Shown: one piece after another, positions 1-8,730 of the stretch | Layout of the letters: every line of letters begins with the position of its first letter | Position numbering within the stretch: the stretch's first letter is position 1 | NCBI RefSeq assembly: GCF_013116745.1 | Contig: NZ_JABFOE010000009.1 | Span: 124,001 to 188,000, forward strand | Direction of reading: 5' to 3' | From: Arthrobacter sp. 260 | Lineage (GTDB): Bacteria; Actinomycetota; Actinomycetes; Actinomycetales; Micrococcaceae | Length of the DNA: 64,000 bases | Position numbers and translations under genes: made by a program | Notes under the pieces: generated by a model | The model's database searches: none | Told to the model about the DNA's origin: nothing | The model's input: only the letters and a program-made list of their open reading frames with translations

Positions 1-461
1 AGCACCCAGGCGTTGAGGGTTTGCCCCACAGCGAACGCAAGTAGTGAGGCCAGGACAATCAGCGGCACCGGTCCGAGCGCACCCTCAAGGGCGGCCTGCT
101 TCGAAGTGCCGAAGTCGTCGTCAAATCCGGGAAGCGCGATGATGATCAGGTAGCAGAGCGACGCGAAGGCCGACAGGACGAACGTCACGATGATTGCCAG
201 GCGTGCGGCCTTGAACCCGTACACCTCGCTGATCACATCGCCCAGAATGTAGGCCAACGGGAAGAGGAAGAACCCGCCATCGGTGATGATGCTGAAATCA
301 CCCACGATCGGACCGATCACCACGCCCTTGGACGCTCCGATGTTGGACAGAATCACGAGGACGGCGAGCGCTGCCAGCATGATGGCGAAGTAGGTACTCC
401 CGGAGGAGGCAAATTTGGCGCGGGTTTTTTCCTGCAGTTGAGTCAACGTCATCTCATTCAT
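1..461 (-). CDS. VUT/YhhQ-family queuosine precursor transporter (3' part outside window)
   Basis: The reverse strand reads MNEMTLTQLQEK... from 461 and stays open to the left edge, so the C-terminal part is missing. The protein has several hydrophobic segments and the block DVISEVYGFKAAR, which is the hallmark of the VUT/YhhQ family of inner-membrane importers for queuosine precursors (queuine or preQ0/preQ1) used in tRNA modification. Two in-frame ATG codons lie at 461 and 452 and either could be the start. The gene diverges from the pyridoxine kinase gene across about 140 bp. Membrane location and family are seen; the substrate is inferred from the family. Confidence 0.8.
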   Translation of the reverse strand, partial: MNEMTLTQLQEKTRAKFASSGSTYFAIMLAALAVLVILSNIGASKGVVIGPIVGDFSIITDGGFFLFPLAYILGDVISEVYGFKAARLAIIVTFVLSAFASLCYLIIIALPGFDDDFGTSKQAALEGALGPVPLIVLASLLAFAVGQTLNAWV

Positions 462-599
462 CGAAGTGGTTCGCGGACGCTTTATAGGTCCGCTGTATTA
501 GCACTGATGCCCGGCTGCCCCCGGACAGTTCAATTCTGCCACGGTCTGCTGAAGCGCCCCGAACTGGCCGCCCCGACAGAAAATGGGCAGACTGTACAA

Positions 600-1424
600 A
601 TGTCCAAAACTTTCCCTGCCCCAGCCGTGACGCTCACCATCGCCGGATCCGAAGCCACCGGCGGCGCCGGAGCCCAGGCAGATCTGAAGACCTTCCAGGA
701 GCTGGGGGTGTACGGCGTCGCAGCCCTGACCTGCATTGTGTCGTTCGATCCCAAGGACAACTGGAATCACCGGTTCGTCCCGGTGGAGCCACAGGTCATC
801 GCCGACCAGCTGGAAGCGGTGCAGACCTGTTACCCGCTGGAGACCGTCAAGATCGGGATGCTCGGCACCCCGGCCACCATCGACACCGTCGCCACGGCGC
901 TGAAGTCGCAGCCGTGGCGGAACATCGTGCTGGACCCGGTGCTGATCTGCAAAGGGCAGGAGCCGGGTGCCGCACTCGACACTGATCAGGCGCTGAAGGC
1001 ACACATCCTCCCCCTGGCGAGTGTTGTCACCCCCAACCACTTCGAAGCCGAATCGCTCTCCGGCATGTCCATCAACAGCATTGAGGATCTGCAAGAGGCG
1101 GCCAAACGGATTCACCAGCTCAGCGGCGCGGTCGTTGTCGCCAAGGGCGGCATCCGGTTGGAAGGCGAGAACGCCGTCGACGTGTTCTACGACGGCACCA
1201 CCCTCGAACTGCTGAGCGCCCCGAAGGTGGGCGAGGTGGCGGTGAGCGGCGCGGGCTGCACCCTCGCTGCGGCCATCGCCGCAGAACTGTCCAAGGGCGC
1301 CACCCCGCTGGACGCCGCCCGCACCGCCAAAGCGTTTGTCACCAGGGCCATCCAGAACCGGCTCTCCTCGCACGCACCATTCGACGCCGTCTGGCAGGGC
1401 GGCGCCGCCGGGACCTCCGCATGA
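600..1424 (+). CDS. pdxK: Pyridoxine/pyridoxal kinase, ThiD-like ribokinase fold
   Basis: This 274-residue cytoplasmic kinase phosphorylates vitamin B6 vitamers to supply pyridoxal 5'-phosphate. The N-terminal LTIAGSEATGGAGAQADLKT, the VLDPVLICKG block and the C-terminal VSGAGCTLAAAIAAEL anion-hole/catalytic Asp-type region follow the Bacillus PdxK branch of the ThiD superfamily rather than classical PdxY. The frame is open from 438, but the conserved protein begins at the ATG at 600, so that start is chosen. The last four bases overlap the start of the pyruvyl transferase gene (ATGA), which implies translational coupling although the functions are not obviously linked. A hydroxymethylpyrimidine kinase role is the main alternative. 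Confidence 0.85.
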   Translation: MSKTFPAPAVTLTIAGSEATGGAGAQADLKTFQELGVYGVAALTCIVSFDPKDNWNHRFVPVEPQVIADQLEAVQTCYPLETVKIGMLGTPATIDTVATALKSQPWRNIVLDPVLICKGQEPGAALDTDQALKAHILPLASVVTPNHFEAESLSGMSINSIEDLQEAAKRIHQLSGAVVVAKGGIRLEGENAVDVFYDGTTLELLSAPKVGEVAVSGAGCTLAAAIAAELSKGATPLDAARTAKAFVTRAIQNRLSSHAPFDAVWQGGAAGTSA

Positions 1425-2920
1425 GGGTTGCCATCCTGGGCGACATCGGACAGCACGTCTACCATGTAGGCGATGACGCGATGACCCATGCCGCCGTCGA
1501 CGAACTCGCCGCCCGGGGCGTCAACGACGTTGTGCTGCTGAGCCGGAACGTCGAGGACACCACCGCGCGGTTCGGTACTGACGCCGCCCCGACGATCGAA
1601 TTCCCGTGGCCGTACGCGGACTACCAGCGATACCTGGCCGACATCCGGTCCTTCCTGGCGGGCGAGGCGCACGGTCTCGCCCCTGACGACCAGGTGCACC
1701 CCCTCATCGAGACGCTCCGCGGCTGCGATGCCGTGCTGATCGCTGGCGGGGGCAACATGAACTCGGTGTACGGCTGGCTGCTGTACGAGCGGGCGGCGGT
1801 CGTCGAGATTGCCCACCACCTGGGAAAGACCGTGGTGATTGCTGGCCAGACCATCGGTCCCCTCCTCTACGGTGCCGACCGCGACGTCGCGGCACGCATG
1901 CTTTCCCGCGCCGCGCTGGTGGGTGCACGGGAGGACAGTTCGCTGACTCTGGGCCGCACCCTCGCGGGCCCTGCGGTGGTCCCCTGCCTCGATGACGCGT
2001 CATTCCTCGCCAGCACGTCCTTGGACACCACGGCCGACGCCGCACCAGCCCCTGGGACTTCAGCCCCAGCCACAGCTGACTCCGTGCCGGCAGCTGGCTC
2101 CTACCTGGTGGGGACCTTTTCGGGAAGCACCGGAGCTTGCCCACGCGATCAGTTCGTGGCCGCGGCGGCGAAGACCCTTGACGATGCCGCTGAGCTTTCC
2201 GGGTTGCCCGTCCTGCTGCTGCCCCATATGGCAGTGGAGGGCGAGGGCGGTGTCGACGAAACCCTGCACGCCGAGATCGCGGCGGCAATGACCGCCCGGG
2301 TCGAGTCGAGGCACATCGCGTCCGCCCGCGACACGGCAGCCCTGACCGCTCGGGCGGCGCTGGTCATCACCTCCCGCTACCACCCGGTGGTATTTGCGCT
2401 CGACGGCGGCGTTCCGACAGTCGCCCTGTCGCTCGACGAGTACAGCGATGTCCGGCTGCGCGGGGCGATGGCCAACTGGGGTCTGGGCGACTTCACGCTG
2501 CCGTTGCCATCCCTCCTGGCCGGATCTCTCGGGGCAGCCATCCACGAGGTGTGGGACCGCCGCGACGAGACCGCCACCCACGTGCATTCCCTCCGTCCCC
2601 GGAAGGTAGCGGACTCCGCCGCCTGGTGGGATCTGGTTGTCCGGGCCCTGCAGGGAACGCCAGTCGAAGCCCCGACGCCAGCCCCAGCGCCCCGACTGCT
2701 GGCGGACGGGTCCTGGGCGGCTGACGCCGACGCCGCCCGGGTGGTCTTCCTCCCCATGTCCGCCGAGCTCGGAGAACTGCGGAAGGCCACCGAGGACCTC
2801 GAGGGCCAAGCATCCGCCGCCCGGGCCGAACTGCAGGGTTGGTTCAACTCCAGCAGCTTCGCCCTGGTCCGCAAGCTCGCCTCATTACGAACGCGGCTGC
2901 GCCCGCGCCGGAACCCCTAA
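1421..2920 (+). CDS. Polysaccharide pyruvyl transferase family protein (CsaB/WcaK-like)
   Basis: A 499-residue cytoplasmic protein beginning MRVAILGDIGQHVYHVGDDA, with IAGGGNMNSVYGWLLYERAA and VVIAGQTIGPL, matching the polysaccharide pyruvyl transferase family that adds ketal-pyruvate from PEP to sugars of cell-wall polymers. A second block around residues 310-350 (ITSRYHPVVFALDGGVPTVA) is the usual C-terminal sugar-binding half. An Ala/Pro-rich insert lies near residues 200-225, and the C-terminus has a short coiled-coil-like and basic tail. It overlaps pdxK by four bases and is followed after 9 bp by a glycosyltransferase. The SLH-domain protease lies 1.3 kb downstream; SLH domains of other bacteria bind pyruvylated polymers, so a functional link is plausible but inferred. 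Confidence 0.8.
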   Translation: MRVAILGDIGQHVYHVGDDAMTHAAVDELAARGVNDVVLLSRNVEDTTARFGTDAAPTIEFPWPYADYQRYLADIRSFLAGEAHGLAPDDQVHPLIETLRGCDAVLIAGGGNMNSVYGWLLYERAAVVEIAHHLGKTVVIAGQTIGPLLYGADRDVAARMLSRAALVGAREDSSLTLGRTLAGPAVVPCLDDASFLASTSLDTTADAAPAPGTSAPATADSVPAAGSYLVGTFSGSTGACPRDQFVAAAAKTLDDAAELSGLPVLLLPHMAVEGEGGVDETLHAEIAAAMTARVESRHIASARDTAALTARAALVITSRYHPVVFALDGGVPTVALSLDEYSDVRLRGAMANWGLGDFTLPLPSLLAGSLGAAIHEVWDRRDETATHVHSLRPRKVADSAAWWDLVVRALQGTPVEAPTPAPAPRLLADGSWAADADAARVVFLPMSAELGELRKATEDLEGQASAARAELQGWFNSSSFALVRKLASLRTRLRPRRNP

Positions 2921-2929
2921 GGACCGTCA

Positions 2930-3919
2930 GTGCCGACTTCACCCCCGCCATCAGTAGCCATCATCATGCGGTCCCGCAACCGTTCGCTGCTGCTGGACCG
3001 AGCCCTGCGGGACGTCCTCCAGCAGACGGTCACTGACTGGACCGTCGTCGTCGTCAATGACGGCGGGGACCGCTCCGAAGTGGACCCGGTCGTGGAACGG
3101 TACCGCGCACGGCTCGGCGACCGGGTGCAGGTCATCCACCACGACACGTCCCTGGGGATGGAGGCTGCCTCCAACGCCGGTATCCGGGCGTCGGACTCCG
3201 AGTACATCGCCATTCACGACGACGACGACGAGTGGCACCCGACGTTCCTTGAGCGCACCCTCGCCTACCTGGCCCGGCACGATGACGCGGGCGTCGCAGT
3301 GCGCACCGAGATCGTGTTCGAGCGGATCACCGACGGGACCATCGAGGAGGTCAGCCGGGAGATTTTCCAGCCCGATCTGAAGGCGGTCACTCTTTTCGAC
3401 ACCATCCGGCACAACCGCTGCGTTCCCATTTCGGTGTTGTACCGCCGCGCCATTCACCACCAGATCGGCTATTACAACGAATCCCTGTCGGTGGTCGGTG
3501 ATTGGGAATTCCAGCTCCGCCTCCTCCAGCAACACACCCTCGGATTTATCGACGGGGATCCGCTGGCCTACTGGAATCAGCGCCGGGAGGCCATCGGGGA
3601 TCTGGGTAACAGTGTCATCGTCGAGGACTCCGAGCACAAACGTCTGGACCAGAGTGTCCGCGAACACCACCTCAAGGAGCACGTCAGCCAGTCAGGCCTG
3701 GGTGCGGTGCTCTATCAGACGGCCTACCAGCAGCGGGAATTCGATCATCTGCATCAACGGCAGAACTACTCGGAGGACCTGCTGCGGCAGATCCTCGAGA
3801 CGAATCGTCACCTCGCCGACCGCGTGCAGGTTCTGGAGCAGTCGGTCAGCGACGCCAGCCTCGTCGCCCTGCTCCGGCGTCGTTATCGTCGGTTGAAAGA
3901 CCGCGCGCTGCGCCGCTAG
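2930..3919 (+). CDS. Family 2 glycosyltransferase
   Basis: A 329-residue GT-A fold glycosyltransferase. The N-terminal nucleotide-binding stretch VAIIMRSRNRSLLLDRAL and VVVVNDGGD are followed by the metal-binding acidic run HDDDDEWHP near residue 95. The WEFQLRLL block near residue 190 resembles the acceptor or catalytic region. The C-terminus (about residues 280-315) is probably coiled coil. It starts with GTG 9 bp after the pyruvyl transferase gene and is in the same orientation, so the two probably form an operon that builds and modifies a surface polysaccharide. Donor and acceptor sugars cannot be read from the sequence. Confidence 0.82.
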   Translation: MPTSPPPSVAIIMRSRNRSLLLDRALRDVLQQTVTDWTVVVVNDGGDRSEVDPVVERYRARLGDRVQVIHHDTSLGMEAASNAGIRASDSEYIAIHDDDDEWHPTFLERTLAYLARHDDAGVAVRTEIVFERITDGTIEEVSREIFQPDLKAVTLFDTIRHNRCVPISVLYRRAIHHQIGYYNESLSVVGDWEFQLRLLQQHTLGFIDGDPLAYWNQRREAIGDLGNSVIVEDSEHKRLDQSVREHHLKEHVSQSGLGAVLYQTAYQQREFDHLHQRQNYSEDLLRQILETNRHLADRVQVLEQSVSDASLVALLRRRYRRLKDRALRR

Positions 3920-4218
3920 CCCGGCGGTTTTAGTCACCAAATATGTGACGTGATGCTGTTCTCAGGCAATTATCAGGAAATTGCCTAACTTAACTAAGTT
4001 TTTTGTGTGCTACCCGTTGACTTGTGACCCACTACACAGAAAAGTGGTGTGGGTGGAGGGGGCCGGGTGTCCGGCATCCACAGTTCAACTACTGCTGACG
4101 CAACTTGTTCACACCAGGAATGTCACTCACATCTGTCACGGCCGTGTCAGCAGTACTTGCGGGGAGCTAATCAAAGGTCTCAGCGGGTGGCCATGACTGA
4201 GCCTCACTAAGGAGAAGT
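3920..4218 (+). promoter_or_regulatory. AT-richer leader with hairpins upstream of the SLH protease
   Basis: A 299-bp gap with no convincing gene. It is less GC-rich than its surroundings. Visible elements are an inverted repeat AGGCAATT (3964-3971) / AATTGCCT (3979-3986), then an AACTTA/TAAGTT hairpin running into a T6 tract at about 3986-4004, which could terminate the glycosyltransferase operon, and an imperfect hairpin around 4026-4054. A good ribosome binding site (aaggag, 4209-4214) precedes the protease ATG. The remainder presumably carries the protease promoter. I could not assign it to a known riboswitch class. Confidence 0.5.
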
Positions 4219-7200
4219 ATGAGCAAGTCATACCACCGGAATACAGGAAAGGCTGTGTTGGCTTCGCTAACCGGCCTAGTCCTGGCTTCCAGCATGTGGG
4301 CGCCTGCTTCGGCACTGGAATCACCATCATCGGGTGAGGCCACAGCCGAAGGAATCGAGCTCCAGGCAGTACCCGACCTCAAGGTCAGCAGGGACCTGGC
4401 GGAGCGGACGGGACCGACAGCGGCCTACGTCCAGTTCGCTGGAAAAGGCGCCTTCGAACAGACGCAGCCTGCAGAGGTGCGCAACGGCATCCAGTCCCCG
4501 GTTGATCGGACCAGCGATGTGCTGAACATCAGGGCTGGCATCCAGGCTCAGGCAGATGAGGTAGCAGCCGAGGCGTCAGCCTCCCAGCTCTACACCACCA
4601 CCAACACCATCCCGGGTGTTGCCATCCAGGGTGACGCCGAGGCAATCAAGGCACTTGCTGCCCGCCCCGACGTTGTGAAAATCACCGGTATCGTGCCGAA
4701 GACCACCACCAACAAGGGTGCGGACATCGACACGCGCGCACTTGATGCGTGGACGGCACGCGACCAGACCGGCGACGGCATCACCATCGCCGTCCTCGAC
4801 ACCGGACTCGACTACACCCACTCCGGCTTCGGCGGACCGGGAACCATCGAGGCCTTCGAGCAGGCACAGGCGGACCTGGTTCCTGATCCCGCTCTCTTCG
4901 ACGCTGCCAAGTACGTGGGCGGCTATGACCTGGTGGGCGACGACTACAACGCCGACGACCCCAACAATGACATTCCTCAGCCGGACCTCAACCCCCTCGA
5001 CTGCCAGAGCCACGGCTCCCACGTTGCTGGCACCTCTTCCGGCTACGGTGTGAACGACGACGGAACCACCTTCGACGGCGACTACGGCACCCTCGATGCC
5101 GACGCCGTCAACGCCATGCGGATCGGCCCAGGCTCGGCTCCCGAATCCCAGCTGGTCGCACTCCGCGTCTTCGGCTGCACGGGCTCCAGTTCAGTCGTCG
5201 GATCAGCTCTCGACTTCGTGCTCGACCCCAACGGCGACGGCAACTTCGATGACCGCGCACAGGTCGTCAACATGTCACTCGGCGCAGCATTCCCCGCCTA
5301 TGACGATCCTGAAAACGACATCGTCAACGCACTGACCGCCCAGGGCGTCCTGTCGGTCGTCTCCTCCGGCAACAGCGGCGACGTCTACGACATCGGCGGC
5401 TCCCCCGGCAGCTCCGAGTCAGCCCTGACCGTCGCTGCAAGCGTCGGCTCGCAGATCACCCTGGACCGGGCCGACGTGCTCGCTCCGGACGACGTCGTCG
5501 GGCAGGCCGCCGGCCAGTACAGTGTCAACTTCGACTACTCCACCGCATCCGAGGAAGAGCTCACCGGTACCGTCGTAAAGGCCGACCCCGCCAACGCGTT
5601 CGGTTGCGATCCCTTCGCCCCGGGCACCTTTGACGGTGAATGGGTCTGGCTGCAGTGGGAAGAGGACGGCGCGTTCCCTTGCGGATCAACCGTTCGCTTC
5701 AACAACGTTGAAGCCGCAGGCGGAGCAGGCATCGTCCTCGACTCGCCTCGCTCGGTCTTCGACGCAGGCATCGGCGGCAACGCCACCATCCCAGGCGTTC
5801 AGTTCAACGCCGAGTTCTCCGAGCAGCTCGAACCAGCCGCAGAAGCCGGCACCCTTGAGGTCCGCCTCGCTTCCGAGTACCAAGCAACTGCCGGTGGCAG
5901 CTCCGACGCACTCGACACGCTGGCAGCTTTCTCCTCACGCGGCCTGCACGGCTCCAACGGAGTCGTCAAGCCCGACGTAGCAGCTCCCGGCGTATCCACT
6001 GGCTCGGTCCAGGTGGGCACGGGAACCGGTGCATCGGTCAAGAGCGGCACCTCGATGGCAGCCCCGCACGTGGCTGGCATCGCAGCACTGCTCTTCGCGG
6101 AAACCAACTTCAACCCGTACGAGATCAAGTCGATGATCATGAACACGGCCATCGCCGATCTGGTGACAGCCGATGGCGTCGAGTACGCCCCGAACCGCGT
6201 GGGTTCCGGACGTGTCGACGCTGTATTGGCACTCGACACCCCGGTCCTCGCCTACGCAACAGAACAGCCGTCACTGACTTCGGTGAACTTCGGTGTTCTG
6301 GAACTGGGCAGCGAAGCCATGACCATGACCAAGCAGATCACCGTCGAGAACAAGTCGGATGACGTGATTCGCTACAGCGCTTCCTACCTGGAAGCGTCAA
6401 CGATGCCAGGCGCCGAGATCACTGTGACCCCACAGGTGCTCGCCCCGGGCACGCTCACCAACGCCTTCGATGTTCCAGCCAACGGCACGGCGACCGTCGA
6501 CGTCACGCTGACCATCGATGATCCTGCCGCGCTGGCAAAGACGATCGACCCCGCCGCTGAGGAAACCCAGCTCGGTGTCGCCCGTCAGTACCTGGCCGAC
6601 GTTTCGGGCCGCGTGCAGTTCGCGAGTGAAGTGAACACCCTGCGTGTTCCCGTCTACTCGGCACCGAAGCCCACCTCGGAGATCTCTGCTGGATCGCAGA
6701 TCCTGTTCGAGAACGCTTCAACCCTTGAGAGCCTGATCACTCTCGAAGGACGCGGACTGCTGCAGGGTGGCGAGGATTCCCTCTACGCCTCGCTGGTGAC
6801 CCCGCTGGTTCTTGGCGCCGAAAGCCCCCGGGCTGAGGAGCGTCCGCTGGAGTCCCTGTACTCCCTCGACCTGCGCTCCGTCGGTGCCGCATCAACGGTC
6901 CCCGCCGTTGTAGCAGCCGGTGGCGAGGCAGAAGATGGTTACCTGAACCTCGGTATCAGTACCTGGCAGAACTGGGCCCAGCTGGCCGGCAACAGCCAGG
7001 TAGCAGTTGAACTGGATCTCGACGGCGACACCGAAGCTGACATGGTGGTCCTCACCCTGCGCATCGACGACCTGGACATGATCCTGTTCGAGGTGGCACC
7101 GGTTCTCGAAGATGGTTCACTGGGCCAGGGCGACAGCCTGTACTTCGCCAACGGCGTTGACGGCAGCGTGGACACCAACACCTTCGACACCAACGTCGTC

Positions 7201-8112
7201 ACCCTGCCGGTTCCGGTAGCTGACCTCGGCCTGGACCTGAGCGCTTCCGCTCCGATCCAGTACCGCGTCTCCACCGCCAGCCCGTTCAACGTGGACGAGG
7301 ATGGCAACACCGCCGGACCGGTCGATGAGACCGAGTGGATTGACTTCAACGTCACCGAGCCCGAGCTGTGGTTCACTGGCGTCACCCCCGACACGGTGTA
7401 CATTGCCGCCGAGGGTGCAGCCATCGGCGCCGTCCGTCAGGAAGGCGTCACCGATGCCCGCGCGCTGTTCATTCACCACCAGAACGCGACGGGTCTGAAG
7501 GATGAAATCCTCGACATTCAGGTTGACGAGCTCCGGTTCCCGGATGTTGCGGGCAACCTCCACGAGGAGGCCATCAACTGGCTCGCCGATCAGGGTCTGA
7601 CCACCGGCTACCCGGACGGCACCTACCGTCCGCTCGCCTCGATCAACCGCGATGCCATGGCGGCGTTCCTCTACCGCCTGGCCGGTGAGCCTGCGTTCGC
7701 AGAGCCCACCACCTCCCCATTCTCCGACATCACCCCTGAGACCCAGTTCTACAAGGAGATGGCGTGGATGGCCGAGACCGGTCTGTCGACGGGCTACAGC
7801 GACGGCACCTTCCGTCCGTTGGCTCCCGTCAACCGTGACGCGATGGCCGCGTTCATGAACCGCTTCGCTGGCGAGTACTGCAGCATAGCGGACGCAGCCG
7901 ATTACGATGCACCCCAGGTTGCACCGTTCCCGGATGTTCCAGTGAACGATCAGTTCCACCGGGAGATCTCCTGGATGGCTGAGAACAACATCACGACCGG
8001 CTTCCCTGATGGCGAGTACAAGCGCCTTCAGCCAGTCGCCCGTGACGCCATGGCAGCCTTCATCCAGCGTCTCGATGGCTACACCGAGAACAACGGCGGC
8101 TGCAACCCGTAA
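4219..8112 (+). CDS. Secreted S8 subtilisin-like protease with PA insert and three C-terminal SLH domains
   Basis: A 1297-residue exported serine protease. Residues 1-33 form a Sec signal peptide ending ASA. An inhibitor-type propeptide occupies about 60-160. The catalytic triad is Asp194 (AVLDTGLDY), His265 (SHGSHVAGTS) and Ser612 (SGTSMAAPHVAG), with oxyanion Asn385 (SSGNSGD). A protease-associated (PA) domain is inserted at about 440-560, as in large surface subtilases. After Fn3-like beta domains come three S-layer homology domains from about residue 1107 to the end, each with an (I/V)xRDAMAAF motif. These should anchor the enzyme to the wall. It is a single gene ending in a strong terminator. 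Substrates are unknown. The SLH tail and the pyruvyl transferase upstream suggest anchoring on a pyruvylated polymer. Confidence 0.93.
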   Translation: MSKSYHRNTGKAVLASLTGLVLASSMWAPASALESPSSGEATAEGIELQAVPDLKVSRDLAERTGPTAAYVQFAGKGAFEQTQPAEVRNGIQSPVDRTSDVLNIRAGIQAQADEVAAEASASQLYTTTNTIPGVAIQGDAEAIKALAARPDVVKITGIVPKTTTNKGADIDTRALDAWTARDQTGDGITIAVLDTGLDYTHSGFGGPGTIEAFEQAQADLVPDPALFDAAKYVGGYDLVGDDYNADDPNNDIPQPDLNPLDCQSHGSHVAGTSSGYGVNDDGTTFDGDYGTLDADAVNAMRIGPGSAPESQLVALRVFGCTGSSSVVGSALDFVLDPNGDGNFDDRAQVVNMSLGAAFPAYDDPENDIVNALTAQGVLSVVSSGNSGDVYDIGGSPGSSESALTVAASVGSQITLDRADVLAPDDVVGQAAGQYSVNFDYSTASEEELTGTVVKADPANAFGCDPFAPGTFDGEWVWLQWEEDGAFPCGSTVRFNNVEAAGGAGIVLDSPRSVFDAGIGGNATIPGVQFNAEFSEQLEPAAEAGTLEVRLASEYQATAGGSSDALDTLAAFSSRGLHGSNGVVKPDVAAPGVSTGSVQVGTGTGASVKSGTSMAAPHVAGIAALLFAETNFNPYEIKSMIMNTAIADLVTADGVEYAPNRVGSGRVDAVLALDTPVLAYATEQPSLTSVNFGVLELGSEAMTMTKQITVENKSDDVIRYSASYLEASTMPGAEITVTPQVLAPGTLTNAFDVPANGTATVDVTLTIDDPAALAKTIDPAAEETQLGVARQYLADVSGRVQFASEVNTLRVPVYSAPKPTSEISAGSQILFENASTLESLITLEGRGLLQGGEDSLYASLVTPLVLGAESPRAEERPLESLYSLDLRSVGAASTVPAVVAAGGEAEDGYLNLGISTWQNWAQLAGNSQVAVELDLDGDTEADMVVLTLRIDDLDMILFEVAPVLEDGSLGQGDSLYFANGVDGSVDTNTFDTNVVTLPVPVADLGLDLSASAPIQYRVSTASPFNVDEDGNTAGPVDETEWIDFNVTEPELWFTGVTPDTVYIAAEGAAIGAVRQEGVTDARALFIHHQNATGLKDEILDIQVDELRFPDVAGNLHEEAINWLADQGLTTGYPDGTYRPLASINRDAMAAFLYRLAGEPAFAEPTTSPFSDITPETQFYKEMAWMAETGLSTGYSDGTFRPLAPVNRDAMAAFMNRFAGEYCSIADAADYDAPQVAPFPDVPVNDQFHREISWMAENNITTGFPDGEYKRLQPVARDAMAAFIQRLDGYTENNGGCNP

Positions 8113-8137
8113 CCACGGTTAGCAAACGCTAGACACC

Positions 8138-8180
8138 AAAAAGTGGTGGCCACCCGGAAACGGGTGGCCACCACTTTTTT
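8138..8180 (+). terminator. Strong Rho-independent terminator after the SLH protease
   Basis: A perfect 19-bp stem (8138-8156 with 8161-8179) closed by a GAAA tetraloop and ending in a T6 run. The A-run on the other side makes it usable in both directions, so it can also stop transcription of rraA arriving from the right. Confidence 0.95.
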
Positions 8181-8219
8181 GTCTTCAGGCCGCACGCAGC
8201 GCCAGCGGCAGGCGGTGCG

Positions 8220-8696
8220 CTACGGCGCCGGTTCCTGGACGAGGATGCCGTCCTCATCGGCGTAGACGGTGGCGCCGGGGGTGAAAACGACTCCGCCGAT
8301 GGTGACTGGCACATCCACGTCCCCCGCCCCCTCCTTGGTGCTTTTGCGGGGGTTGCTGCCGAGCGCCTTGATCCCGAGGGGGAGGTTCGCCAACACCGCC
8401 CGGTCCCTGATGGCACCGTTGATGATCACCCCGTGCCACCCGTTCTCCAGCGCAATCTTGGCGATCATGTCGCCCATCAGCGCACGCTCCAGTGAGCCAC
8501 CGCCATCGACGACGAGGACGTCACCCGTACCGGGGGTCGAGAGGACCGCCTTGAGCACCACGTTGTCGTGATGACACTTCACGGTCCTGACCCTCCCACT
8601 GAAGGCCCTCGTCAGGCCCAGGTCCTGAAACTGGGTGGGGACGGATTGAACTGACTCTCCAAACTCGTCGTACAGGTCTGCGGTAGCGGTTTCCAT
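8220..8696 (-). CDS. rraA: RraA family protein (regulator of RNase E activity / HMG-type aldolase)
   Basis: A 158-residue cytoplasmic protein of typical RraA length. It begins METATADLYDEFGESVQ and contains VVDGGGSLERALMGDMIAK and GWHGVIINGAIRDRAVL, the glycine-rich loop and Arg-Asp site of the family. Members either inhibit RNase E or act as metal-dependent 4-hydroxy-4-methyl-2-oxoglutarate aldolases and oxaloacetate decarboxylases; the sequence does not decide between these. The ATG at 8696 is chosen because homology starts there, although the frame stays open further upstream. It lies 34 bp downstream of the RamB-like regulator gene on the same strand and may be cotranscribed with it. Confidence 0.88.
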   Translation of the reverse strand: METATADLYDEFGESVQSVPTQFQDLGLTRAFSGRVRTVKCHHDNVVLKAVLSTPGTGDVLVVDGGGSLERALMGDMIAKIALENGWHGVIINGAIRDRAVLANLPLGIKALGSNPRKSTKEGAGDVDVPVTIGGVVFTPGATVYADEDGILVQEPAP

Positions 8697-8730
8697 GGTG
8701 CCTCCTGAGCTAGATGGGGATAGTGCCTTC

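Noticed and set aside
3920-4218. Possible c-di-AMP (ydaO-type) riboswitch before a surface protease
   Set aside because: I searched for the conserved core by eye and did not find it; only simple hairpins are visible.
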